NCBI RefSeq assembly: GCF_026262505.1
Contig: NC_067207.1
Span: 7,656,082 to 7,720,081 of the forward strand
From: Trichomonas vaginalis G3
Taxonomy: Eukaryota > Parabasalia > Trichomonadida > Trichomonadidae
Reading direction: 5' to 3'
DNA length: 64,000 nucleotides
A program made the position numbers and the translations under genes. The number at the start of each line of letters is the position of its first letter. Position 1 is the stretch's first letter. Below the pieces are notes generated by a model. It ran no database searches. It worked only from the letters and a program-made list of their open reading frames with translations, and was not told the origin of the DNA. Shown one piece after another: positions 44,922 to 53,318 of this stretch.

Positions 44922-45749
44922 TTATTCTTCCTCTTTGAAGTTATCGAAATATTCTGTTATTTTTTCCTTCAGTAATGTTAAGTCTTCTTTGAATGTAAGT
45001 ATTGTGCAACCTTTGATGTCATAGTGTGTTTGAGGAAGAGTAATTTTGACAATTTCCTTTATTTGCTCATTCGGTGTCATTGAAATCGGTAAGTTTTCAC
45101 GATAGAACCAGTTTCTGTCAGATTTATATATTTTAGCTAAGTCATAAAAGCTCTTGTTGTTTCTTCTGACTAAATGCAACATAACCATATCTTTATCTTC
45201 TTCTTTCTCCATCTCTTCAGCGTAAATCATATACTTATAGCTTTTTTCCTTTCCTTTTGGTACTGAACGTGGTATTCTTTTCTGTATGCTTTTGTCTTTG
45301 GATTCAATGACTTCATCTTTTGCTTGAAGTTTCTTTTCCATCTCTCCACGTTCTGCTTTATATAGTTCATCTAACATCATGAAAATATAACAAGCATAAC
45401 GAGGTGAAGCCCACATTGCTACAGCATTTACTAAAAGTCTATGAACATAATATCCTTTCAAACCAGGAGCCAAATTCTTGCGATTTTCGTACGGAATCTC
45501 TTCTCTCGGTTTTCCGAGGGAAGCAATCATATGAGGAAATTCTTCTAAAAGTTCTTTTGTCTGTTGGTTTTCAAACCAATGATATGCTTGCTTTGTAGAA
45601 CGAAGAGCATTCATTATACTTTGCATTTGGTACATGTCATCTTTGACCGAACTAATGAGGCGAAGTTGTTTGTTATACTGTATGTACTCGTATTCTTCAT
45701 TTATAGCTTCATGGACTATAACTGTTGTTGTGTTCTCTGATGTTGACAT
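44922..45749 (-). CDS. KilA-N/Bro-type DNA-binding protein candidate
   Basis: 275 aa from the ATG at 45749 (MSTSENTTT). The middle (GLKGYYVHRLLVNAVAMWASPRYACYIFMMLDEL) is the hallmark of KilA-N/MSV199-type domains of large DNA viruses (--L---IA-W-SP-F). A charged coil follows (EMEKKLQAKDEVIESKDKSIQKRIPRS) and then a conserved C-terminal domain (YKYMIY, KSFYDLAKIYKSDRNWFYRENLP). A paralogue lies at 57892-58749. Such proteins bind DNA and are often regulators; the exact role here is unknown. Confidence 0.7.
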   Translation of the reverse strand: MSTSENTTTVIVHEAINEEYEYIQYNKQLRLISSVKDDMYQMQSIMNALRSTKQAYHWFENQQTKELLEEFPHMIASLGKPREEIPYENRKNLAPGLKGYYVHRLLVNAVAMWASPRYACYIFMMLDELYKAERGEMEKKLQAKDEVIESKDKSIQKRIPRSVPKGKEKSYKYMIYAEEMEKEEDKDMVMLHLVRRNNKSFYDLAKIYKSDRNWFYRENLPISMTPNEQIKEIVKITLPQTHYDIKGCTILTFKEDLTLLKEKITEYFDNFKEEE

Positions 45750-45767
45750 TTCTGTTCTTACATACAA

Positions 45768-46455
45768 AATAAAAAAATAAATAAAAATAAAACTAACTTT
45801 ATTTTTCTGTGTTAAAGAAATGTTAAAAATTCATGGTTACATATGTGAAAAGAAGTCACGAACAAATGAAGGTCATAAGATTCAGCACATAATTCTGAAT
45901 TGAATGGTGTGTCATACATGTCAAACCATCAAGAATTGAAGGAGATACGAGGCTATAAAGATTTTGGATATTTTCTGACACACACCCTGAGGGAAAAGTG
46001 ACAGAACACGACGATAGAAAAAGTGACAAAATGAGAGAAAGTTGTTCCCCGACCAAAATGCAATCATGTTCAAAAGTGACATTTGTAAAGTTGGACGATA
46101 GGATTTCCTGAAAAAGTGCAAGACTTGTCTTGAATCAGGACAAGATTTGTCTTGAAAAAATACAAGACTTGTTCTGAAAAAATACAAGACTTGTCTTGAA
46201 TCAGGACAATTGTTCTCAAATTTGAGAACTTTACAAGAAAAACTGACTAAAAAGTGCAAGTCTTGTTCTGAATCAGGACAAGATTTGTCTTGAAAAAATA
46301 TCATAAGACGAAATGGTAGAAGTGAACTCAAAATAAGAGTAATTAGGTTATTTTGCCGACCAAATATATTTACAAGGCAAAATATCATGTTACATGTCAA
46401 CCTATTATCAGTATGTTTTGATAAAAAAAATTTTATCAAATATAGGGAAAAAAAA
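45768..46455. other. Non-coding region with CAAGAC-TTG-TCTTG dyads
   Basis: No gene is supported. About six copies of a 14-base dyad (CAAGACTTGTCTTG and variants) lie at 46119-46132, 46141-46154, 46163-46176, 46185-46198, 46257-46270 and 46279-46292, spaced about 22 bases, some linked by GAATCAGGA. A TTTGATAAAA/TTTTATCAAA hairpin at 46418-46441 lies just outside the terminal repeat of element C. Confidence 0.65.
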
Positions 46456-46596
46456 GGTAGTGGGGCCTCCAGGCACTTCGTGCCCTCTAGCCCTGAAGAT
46501 GTTTAGTATAACTTTGTCCGGACAAGTAAGGGTCTATCGTCGCTACAGGAAAAGTTACAGGCGTTCCAAGGAAGTATACTTTGAGAAGCCTTTTCT
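46456..46596. repeat. Terminal inverted repeat of element C
   Basis: 141 bases shared with the array units: the outer tip with the GGCAC-TTC-GTGCC hairpin matches 27031-27087, and the inner part from AGTATAAC matches 13635-13727. In the units it leads into the coiled-coil gene and here into the methyltransferase gene, which shows these are the two opposite ends of one element type. Confidence 0.85.
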
Positions 46597-46637
46597 GTCA
46601 CTTTTCAGGTAAAAACATTTTTATTATATATATATAA

Positions 46638-47456
46638 ATGAATTTTACAAAACCACCGTTACCCTTCTTTGGAAATAAGAGTAGATGTAAAGATATTCTA
46701 TTGAGAGAACTTAAGAAACTACCGAATGGTCTAACATTTGTAGATTTGTTCGGTGGAAGTTTCTATATATCCCATTTGTGCCATACAATATTCCCAGACT
46801 CAAAGATTATATGCAATGACTTCGACAACTATATGGACCGTCTCAAACATATACCAGACACAAACAATATATTGAAAGAGTTAAAAGAAAAGATACCTAT
46901 AGGTAAGATGGAACGTATACCATTAGATAAGAAAAATATTGTGAGAGAGGTTTTGAAAAAAGCAGAATATATAGACTGGGATAGTATATCTGCTAGACTA
47001 TTATATAGTGGTTCTATAAGAGTTCATGACATTGAAACACTTATGTCAAAAGTTTTATATCTTAACTATACAAATGTTTTCAAAGAGGACATAGAAAAAT
47101 ATATTGAGGGTATAGAGTTTGTGAGATGTCGTTGGACAGAGTTGTATGAAAAATATAAAGACAAGGAAAATGTTTTCTTTATAGTGGACCCGCCGTTCTA
47201 TAACACATGCGATTTTCAATACCAAGTAGACTGGACTTTGAGAGACTCTTTAGAAACTTTAGACGTTTTACATAACTGTCCATGCTTTTACTTTACATCC
47301 GATAAAAGTGGTTTGGAAACCGTTATGAGATGGTTAGAGGACATACATGACTATGAGTTTAGATATGACAAGATAGAATATGAGAGAGGTCCTATAAACC
47401 GGAGAAAGTGTCATAACAAAGAAATTTTACTAGTAAGTAAATGTGGTTTGAAATAG
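46638..47456 (+). CDS. Dam-like adenine-N6 DNA methyltransferase (D12 class)
   Basis: 272 aa, open; ATG after TATATATATAA. Motif I is PPLPFFGNKSR at residues 6-16 (the P-F-G-K pattern of D12 enzymes) and FVDLFGGS lies at about 34-41. The catalytic motif IV is VDPPFYNT at about 184-191 (DPPY type). It transfers methyl groups to adenine in DNA. T. vaginalis is known to carry 6mA and Polinton-derived methyltransferases of this kind. The target sequence cannot be read from the protein; GATC is a candidate because GATC palindromes are clustered in the same element. Confidence 0.88.
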   Translation: MNFTKPPLPFFGNKSRCKDILLRELKKLPNGLTFVDLFGGSFYISHLCHTIFPDSKIICNDFDNYMDRLKHIPDTNNILKELKEKIPIGKMERIPLDKKNIVREVLKKAEYIDWDSISARLLYSGSIRVHDIETLMSKVLYLNYTNVFKEDIEKYIEGIEFVRCRWTELYEKYKDKENVFFIVDPPFYNTCDFQYQVDWTLRDSLETLDVLHNCPCFYFTSDKSGLETVMRWLEDIHDYEFRYDKIEYERGPINRRKCHNKEILLVSKCGLK

Positions 47457-47572
47457 GACTACTTGTTTTAGGTTTTTTCCATTGTGTCATTTATTTATTT
47501 GACGTGGCAGAAAGGTACAGAGAATATGAAGATGAACCAATGCCTGCAAATGTTCAGTATATGTACTCGTAA
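47441..47572 (+). CDS. Small single-pass membrane protein, 43 aa
   Basis: Starts with TAAATG inside the last 16 bases of the methyltransferase gene, in another frame. It has one hydrophobic segment (IGLLVLGFFHCVIYLF, residues 5-20) followed by a charged tail (AERYREYEDEPMP). Size and overlap are typical of small viral membrane genes. No homologue is recognised. Confidence 0.5.
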   Translation: MWFEIGLLVLGFFHCVIYLFDVAERYREYEDEPMPANVQYMYS

Positions 47573-47595
47573 GAGATATTTTTATCTAATATTAA

Positions 47596-47958
47596 ATGGA
47601 CGCACAGAACTTAGCGAATGCACAGCAACCTGGACAACCAAACCCAGAGAATATTCCAAATGAAGTTAGAATACAAACTGCAATGGCAAACTATGGTCAA
47701 GTGCCAACAGATGTACAAATGCAAACTGCCATGTCAAATGACGCTGCGTTAGGTTTGCCACCATGGTATGCAAATATGAGATGGAAAGAGTTTTATACAA
47801 ACCCTGAAGTGGGATATAAACAACTTTATGCAGATGACGCGAACACAGGAGTTGACCCAGAATATGTTTTCTACCAGAGGAGAAACAGAATGTATGAGCT
47901 CCAGTTAAAAAATGCTATGGAACTCAGAAGGAAACGTAAGAGACTAGGCGGACATTAG
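47596..47958 (+). CDS. Unknown virion-type protein, 120 aa, with internal repeat
   Basis: The N-terminal half is Asn/Gln/Pro-rich with a doubled segment (VRIQTAMANYG then VQMQTAMSNDA). Then comes an aromatic stretch (PPWYANMRWKEFYTNP) and a basic C-terminus (RRKRKRLGGH) that could be a nuclear or DNA-binding signal. Starts with TAAATG. Function unknown; a small virion protein is plausible from the setting. Confidence 0.5.
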   Translation: MDAQNLANAQQPGQPNPENIPNEVRIQTAMANYGQVPTDVQMQTAMSNDAALGLPPWYANMRWKEFYTNPEVGYKQLYADDANTGVDPEYVFYQRRNRMYELQLKNAMELRRKRKRLGGH

Positions 47959-47975
47959 ATTTTTACATATAGTAA

Positions 47976-48218
47976 ATGGGTTTCTTCAGTAGTATTGGAA
48001 ACTTCTTTCGAAATGTTGGAAGAGGTATATGGAATGGAATAAAAACCGTAGGAAGAGGAATTTGGAACGGAGTCAAAAATATTGGTAAAAGAGTAGGTCA
48101 GTTTGTTGGTATTATACCTAAAGACCCTGAACCAGAAGAACAAGCTCCTGTTATACAACAGCCTGAACCTGCACCACAGTCAAGTTGGCAACCAAATCCA
48201 ACACCTCAACCGTATTAA
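47976..48218 (+). CDS. pVI-like amphipathic membrane-active peptide candidate
   Basis: 80 aa. The first 45 residues are a repeated amphipathic pattern (NFFRNVGRGIWNGIKTVG, then RGIWNGVKNIGKRVG) with Trp, Gly and Lys/Arg spaced as in a surface-seeking helix. A Pro/Gln-rich tail follows. Adenovirus protein VI, a minor capsid protein that breaks membranes during entry, has a comparable N-terminal WSGIKNFG segment. The match is by eye and in a short stretch, but position next to other virion-type genes agrees. Starts with TAAATG. Confidence 0.5.
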   Translation: MGFFSSIGNFFRNVGRGIWNGIKTVGRGIWNGVKNIGKRVGQFVGIIPKDPEPEEQAPVIQQPEPAPQSSWQPNPTPQPY

Positions 48219-48222
48219 AAAA

Positions 48223-49068
48223 TTATATTTTTACCGTTCGATAGTAGTTGTATATGAAACTAAGTTCTAAGTAAAACGCATGGTATAATGGAATTATTCT
48301 TTTTCTTCCATCTGTTGTAAACCATACTTGAAAGTCTGAAATACTTCCACTTGGTGGTTCGTATAACTTTGTAGGTTTTTCGTAAAAGTCATTTGCCAAA
48401 CATAAGAAAGAGTTTTGTGCACCAGAAAATGAAGCATGAACTATCACAGCATCTTGGTCGAAAACATTTTCATATGTTCCATTAGGGTTTTCGACTTCAT
48501 AAAAGTCCGGGTGTACTGGATATTCTGCAGGCTGATTTAACATCCTCATAAATCTATACCATGCCAAGTTGTTATATTTTGTAGAAATATAAACGTTTTC
48601 TCCAAGGTCTTCTATTCTATTGATTTTAACAGTTGCATTTTTCCTGTCATAAATAATATCGAGATGGTACTCTCCCTCGTCAATGTTATACTGGTTTGCA
48701 TATTCGATATAGATGTCGTTTATTTTTTCTTGAAAAGCTTGAAGAGTTGTTTCTAAGTTTACAAGCAAATTCACTTGTAAAAGTTTTCCCTGTTCAAATT
48801 TCTCATACATACGTTTTTCTTTGTTATAGTATCGAACTTCAAAACCGACCGTAAATGGGAAACCATGTATGGCTTCTGAAATGAACTTCATTCTACGAAA
48901 GCCAATAGCTTTTGTGACAGATGGGTCTCTTAACCATCTTAACGGGTAGTCAAAACGATAGCCTTCATGCTTTACGGTCTCTGTCTCAACTTTTGACCTA
49001 CATTGGTAAAAAGTTCATCTAATGGTTTAGTTGTAGCAACTCTAGAATTTTCTTTTTATTGGAAGCAT
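48223..49068 (-). pseudogene. YP-RW family Polinton protein, broken
   Basis: Clear relative of the intact protein at 53319-54176: a YPLRW motif then KAIGFRRM, later HASFSGAQNSFLCLANDFY-KP--LYEPPSGSISDFQVWFTTDG, and an ending YLELSFIYNY. Two copies in one element imply a duplication. About two breaks. The start (49068) is 18 bases from the divergent fibre gene. Confidence 0.65.
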
Positions 49069-49086
49069 ATTTTATCTATAATAAAA

Positions 49087-50409
49087 ATGTCAAATGAAAC
49101 AGCGTCTATGAGAGAAATACAACACAACCGACAACTCATTATGCAAGCTCTAAATAAGAACACAACAAACTTTTCAAACTATTCTAAGATATCTGAGTCA
49201 TTGAAAGAAGGAAACTTAAAACTGACATTAAACCCAATGACAGATGAGTTTCTGTTTCAAGACAATAAGAACCATACTGTCTGTATAAATCCAACAAAAG
49301 GAACTTTAAACGAGAAACCTATAAATGAACTTCTTTTGAAAGCAGATGTTGGCAACAAAGCTGACAAAGAATATGTAGACGATGCAATAGCAAAAGAAGA
49401 AGAAAGAGCTAACAAAGCTTATGCAACAAAAGAACATACTCATCCTGAACTAGCAGACAAAACATATGTTGACAATAAAATGTCAAGTGAAGTGACAAGA
49501 GCTGACAAAGAATATTCTAAAAAGACTCATACACATTCTATATCTGAAATAACAGACTTAAACGTTAGCCTTGAAAAGAAAGCAGATAAGGGATTGGTGG
49601 CTAGTGTGTTAGTGAAGAAGGCAGATAAGGAATATGTGGATGAAAAAGATAACGAAATTATAGAAAGGGTTGACTGGTACCATGAATGGACATCGAAGAT
49701 TTTAAAAAGTAAAGCCGATACAGGATGGGTTTCAGGATGTTTAGACCTTAAAGCGGATAAAACATATGTTAACGATGAGTTAGAGAAGAAAGCAAATAAG
49801 ACTCATACACATACAAGTTTTACAACTTTTACAGCAGATGATATTACACTAAACACAACCTTGCCAAGTAAAGCTCCAACAATACCACCGGCAACAAGTC
49901 TTGTAGATACTTTGATATCTAATGACAATAGTATTATACATCTAAGACAGGAACTCAATGTGCTTAAACAAATTTTGCCGAATCTTATTTACCCGGTTGG
50001 CTCTATTTATACGTCAATGAACTCTACCAGACCAGAAGTAGTACTTGGTTTTGGAACTTGGACTCAAATAGTCGACAGGTTTTTGTATTGTGCAAACTCT
50101 TCAAAGGAAACAGGTGGAAGTAAAACGATTTCAGGTGAAAACTTACCTGCGCACAGTCACTACATAGATTTAAGTACATCTCAAGCAGGTTGGCATAAGC
50201 ATAGATATTGGGATTGGTCAGCAATGACAAAAGGTAAAGGATATGATGTTAAAGACAACGTTAAGTTTGCTATAAATTGTTTCTGGAGTAACACTGAGGG
50301 AGGAGGAAACCATACACATCGCGTTTCAGGGTATACGCAAACAACTGGACAAAGTAAAGACTACATGCCACCTTACATGACAGTTTACGCATGGTATAGA
50401 AATGCTTAG
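49087..50409 (+). CDS. Phage-type tail fibre/receptor-binding protein
   Basis: 440 aa from the ATG at 49087 (MSNETASM). After an N-terminal base domain (1-95) comes a trimer-stalk region with KADKEYVDDAI, ADKTYVDNKM, KADKTYVNDEL repeats (about 95-245), exactly the pattern of phage tail fibres. The C-terminal domain (about 295-440) has YPVGSIYTSMN, FGTWTQIVDRFLYC, ENLPAHSHYIDLS, GNHTHRVSG and a YMPPYMTVYAWYR end, as in phage collar/baseplate tip domains (gp10/gp12-like, His-rich). It would bind the host surface. Open and apparently intact. Confidence 0.85.
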   Translation: MSNETASMREIQHNRQLIMQALNKNTTNFSNYSKISESLKEGNLKLTLNPMTDEFLFQDNKNHTVCINPTKGTLNEKPINELLLKADVGNKADKEYVDDAIAKEEERANKAYATKEHTHPELADKTYVDNKMSSEVTRADKEYSKKTHTHSISEITDLNVSLEKKADKGLVASVLVKKADKEYVDEKDNEIIERVDWYHEWTSKILKSKADTGWVSGCLDLKADKTYVNDELEKKANKTHTHTSFTTFTADDITLNTTLPSKAPTIPPATSLVDTLISNDNSIIHLRQELNVLKQILPNLIYPVGSIYTSMNSTRPEVVLGFGTWTQIVDRFLYCANSSKETGGSKTISGENLPAHSHYIDLSTSQAGWHKHRYWDWSAMTKGKGYDVKDNVKFAINCFWSNTEGGGNHTHRVSGYTQTTGQSKDYMPPYMTVYAWYRNA

Positions 50410-51410
50410 TCGTCATTTTCAACTTCTTTAGCATATTCGTCAGGAGTTGTCTTATATTTGTTAGGAACTGTCTTTGAAAGTATACCACCTTGAACTTTGA
50501 CAAGTTTGAAACGAGGTCTGACAATAGTAGTTTTATCTTCTGCTTGCAGTGTGTACATTTTGCCATGTTTGCCTAAAACTTCATAATATTCTCTTGTATA
50601 CTTTCTTCTATTTTTACGAACACGAATGTGAGTACCTGTCGGGTTCCCATTGTTGTCATAGTCAATAGTATTTTCATATGGGTCGCGTTTAGGTATTTCT
50701 ATTTTTACTTTGTCACCTTTCTGAAGTTTGAAGCCCGGCATTCTTTCTTGTTTGTCTCTTTTGACTAAATTATTAAATATATAGTCTTTCTCTAAGTTAG
50801 GGTTGTTTTTCATTTCTTCGGGGGAGTGGTTTCCCAAACCTTTTTGTTTACGGCTATTGTAAATATTTAAAACTTGTCTCATCTTTGCCATGGAGAAGTG
50901 TCTATACTTGTCGTCATATGACATTTCATTTGCTTCACCACCTTGTGGTTGGTTTAAGTCTCTTAACATTTTTATACAACCGTCAATGACACCAAGAGCA
51001 GAATGGTTTTGGTCGACAATGAAATATTGGTTTACATTTTTTGAACGCAGATAGTTTTTTACATCGTCTGATTTGAAAGAACTTTCACAGTCAGATGTCA
51101 GTTTTGTTGGATGGTATTTGTCAACGAATATTGTCAAAGCTGCTAAGATATCTAAAATATTTTTGGACTGTAATGGTATGGCTTCACAGTATCTTGTGTT
51201 TTGACGACAAATATTAGCCAGTATGGTGGTCCATCTGTTCTAACTCTCGGAATGTTTTCCAAGATATCCATAAACCAAGCATTTGGTGTTGAACTAAAGA
51301 TTTTTATCATGAGTGCTTTCTTTGTCGCTTTAGAAACATAGGGTCCTTGTTTGGATTCGTCATTTTTTAACCCATAAGAAATGGGTTTATTTGGCGCATT
51401 AGCAGGAGTC
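50406..51410 (-). pseudogene. Retroviral-type (rve) integrase, broken
   Basis: The RNase-H-like catalytic core is recognisable (LTSDCESSFKSDDVKNYL, then VDQNHSALGVIDGCIKML with the catalytic Glu region altered as in many Polintons). A C-terminal SH3-like DNA-binding part follows (LQKGDKVKIEIPKRDPYEN). A PQGGEAN stretch encoded by a short palindrome sits between them. It inserts the element into host DNA. Tail-to-tail with the fibre gene (4-base overlap). About one or two breaks in the N-terminal part. Confidence 0.8.
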
Positions 51411-51779
51411 GCATCTAGATTTTTACCCGCAGTGGGACAATAGCCAGAGGTGTATTTGGAGTTGGAAGGAAGATTTTGAGTACATTAGGTATACTTAAAG
51501 AGAAAGCACAACCTATTATACAAACTTGTACAGAAAGGTTGGATGTAGCACGAGATGCAACAAATCTTATTCCAAATCCTGAAACAGAGGAAAAGTTCAA
51601 GATGGATGGACAATGTAGGAAGACAAGCAGGAAACTATTATAACAAAGCAAATGACTACTATAACCAAGCAGGACACTATATGGACCAAGGTGAAAGATT
51701 CTTTAACAGAGGATATAACCATGCACAACAGTGGGTAAACAATAACCAACCTCAACCGCCTCAAACGTGGGGAATGTAA
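51411..51779 (+). pseudogene. Small virion-type protein, broken
   Basis: One part reads as an amphipathic, Gly-containing protein; the last part is aromatic and Asn/Gln-rich, with DYYNQAGHYMDQGERFF and a WxxxPQPPQxWG end similar in style to the tail of the pVI-like peptide. About one or two breaks. Role unknown. Confidence 0.4.
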
Positions 51780-51798
51780 AATTTTTTACTGAGATGAA

Positions 51799-51951
51799 AT
51801 GAACAATACAGCATTGAGACAAATGGGTTTCAAGATGGATTTGTCGACTTCCAGCAGTTACACAACGTGTTTGTCAAGTTCTTCCTATACCTCAGGAAGT
51901 TTTATACCGACTTAAAAAACAACAACAACCAGTTGAAAACAAACCAAACTA
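51799..51951 (+). pseudogene. Small broken gene after a repeated leader
   Basis: Preceded by the same 24-base leader (ATTTTTTACTGAGATGAA at 51781) as the next gene. Too short and disturbed (about one break) to assign. The 3' part is Lys/Gln/Pro-rich. Confidence 0.35.
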
Positions 51952-51971
51952 AAATTTTTTACTGAGATGAA

Positions 51972-52314
51972 ATGACCGAAGAAGTTGAAAACGGTAGATT
52001 TGACACCACAAACAAAAAGTTCAGAACCATTGTCAAAACCTGTCAAAGAACTTACAGATGAAGAGAAAAATTCAATAATAGAAAGTGCCAGGTCTGGAAA
52101 TACAAACTCTAACTACAAAGTCACTTTTCATAAAAATGGAACGGCTAGTATCTCAAAAAAGAAACAGACTCTCACAAATAAAATATTGAAGTCTGAAGGA
52201 GCTTTCGAGACAACAGATGGAAAAGTTTACTTCACTGACCAACAGTTCATTATAGAACATCTCATTGACTTAGAGTCGAAATATTCTAAACTTTACAACA
52301 AACACAAAAGTTGA
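51972..52314 (+). pseudogene. Unknown 109-aa protein, probably broken near the start
   Basis: After the repeated leader (ATTTTTTACTGAGATGAA at 51953), a long open stretch encodes a polar N-terminus, then a small alpha/beta segment (YKVTFHKNGTASISKKK, FETTDGKVYFTDQQFIIEHLIDLESKY). About one break near the start. Function unknown. Confidence 0.45.
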
Positions 52315-52331
52315 AAGGAAAACAAAAACAA

Positions 52332-52556
52332 ATGGCATATGATATTTATGAAGATGTTGACGACACAACTGTTCCTGCAAGTGAAGTAAAGTCAGAGAAA
52401 CCGAAAAGTGACGAAAAACCGATAGAAGAAGAAAAACCAAAAACTGAAGATAAACCAAAACCAAAGTTTAGTTTGGAAACTAAACCAAGTCAACCTTCAT
52501 TAGCTGGTATGGGTTGGCGTCAAAGACTTATGGCAGCAGGCGGTTATGTAAAGTAA
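52332..52556 (+). CDS. Acidic/Lys-Pro-rich small protein, 74 aa
   Basis: ATG at 52332 (MAYDIYEDVDDTTVP). A disordered Lys/Glu/Pro region (EKPKSDEKPIEEEKPKTEDK) leads to a conserved-looking C-terminal motif (PSLAGMGWRQRLMAAGGYVK). The Gly-rich amphipathic end is like cleavable minor virion peptides. Overlaps the previous gene slightly. Unknown function. Confidence 0.5.
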   Translation: MAYDIYEDVDDTTVPASEVKSEKPKSDEKPIEEEKPKTEDKPKPKFSLETKPSQPSLAGMGWRQRLMAAGGYVK

Positions 52557-52586
52557 AGAAAAAATATTTTTTAAATTTTATTTGAA

Positions 52587-52676
52587 ATGTACGCTGAGTT
52601 TGTTGGAGAAGACCGTTGGGAAACTTGTTTGTTAGATGAGAAATATGAAATGGCATACCATTTTAAAACAATATAT
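52587..52676 (+). repeat. Short partial duplicate of the HNH gene with its leader
   Basis: About 90 bases that repeat the leader and first codons of the HNH gene at 52709 and run straight into sequence matching its last bases and 3' flank (53278-53306). A remnant of tandem duplication lying directly before the full copy; it codes for nothing by itself. Confidence 0.8.
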
Positions 52677-52708
52677 TTTTAAAAAAATATTTTTTTATTT
52701 TATTTGAA

Positions 52709-53293
52709 ATGTACGCTGAGTTTGTTGGAGAAGACCGTTGGGAAACTTGTTTGTTAGATGAGAAATATGAAATTCACTGTTGTGAGTCATTTGAAGTCAG
52801 AAACAAAAAGACAAAAAGAGTTTTAAGCGAATGGGAGCGAAATGACGGATATGCTATTATGAAGATGAGTGGAAAAAACTATTTTAAACATGTTGTCATT
52901 GCAACTCATTTTATACTGAATCCTAACAATTTACCTTTTGTAGACCATATAAACCGTATAAGAAACGACAATAGACTTGAAAACTTACGTTGGGTCACTC
53001 GTTCTGAAAACAATAAGAACAAAGGCAAATTTGGAGATATTGTATTCGAATTTGTCGACGAACTAGAAGATGAAACAATTGAAATTACAGACTATGGCGA
53101 GCATACGTTTGAGTTTTACTACTATAGCGAAGAACAAGACTCTTTCTACTTTTATACCGGCGTAAACTATAGGAAATTACAAGTATATTTTACTAAGGCG
53201 GGCTATGCTTATGTAAACACTAGAGATACAGATGGAAAACACGTTCAAATACTTCTTAACAAATTCAAGAAGCTATATGGCATACCATTTTAA
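52709..53293 (+). CDS. HNH homing-type endonuclease
   Basis: 194 aa, open. N-terminal NUMOD4-like part (WETC then YEIHCCESFEVRNKKTKRVL), then the HNH core: HVVIATHFI, FVDHINRIRNDNRLENLRWVT and SENN, the H-N-N pattern of HNH_3 nucleases of phages and large viruses. The C-terminal domain (about 115-194, IEITDYGEHTFEF to LNKFKKLYGI) is shared with the stand-alone protein at 5752-6078. It nicks or cuts DNA and may spread itself. Preceded by the recurring A/T leader AAAAATATTTTTTTATTTT. Confidence 0.88.
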   Translation: MYAEFVGEDRWETCLLDEKYEIHCCESFEVRNKKTKRVLSEWERNDGYAIMKMSGKNYFKHVVIATHFILNPNNLPFVDHINRIRNDNRLENLRWVTRSENNKNKGKFGDIVFEFVDELEDETIEITDYGEHTFEFYYYSEEQDSFYFYTGVNYRKLQVYFTKAGYAYVNTRDTDGKHVQILLNKFKKLYGIPF

Positions 53294-53318
53294 AACAATA
53301 TATTTTTACATATATTAA

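Larger units (their letters stand above)
43482..46455. mobile_element. Polinton fragment between the array and element C
   Basis: Compact genes mostly on the minus strand, including a KilA-N/Bro-type gene paralogous to the one at 57892-58749. No terminal repeat of its own is seen; on the right it abuts the terminal repeat of element C. Broken in several genes (about five breaks). Confidence 0.6.

Noticed and set aside
46394-46612. 72-aa open frame with an Arg/Tyr-rich end over the terminal repeat
   Set aside because: It lies in terminal inverted repeat sequence shared by both element ends, and its start lies in unrelated flanking DNA.
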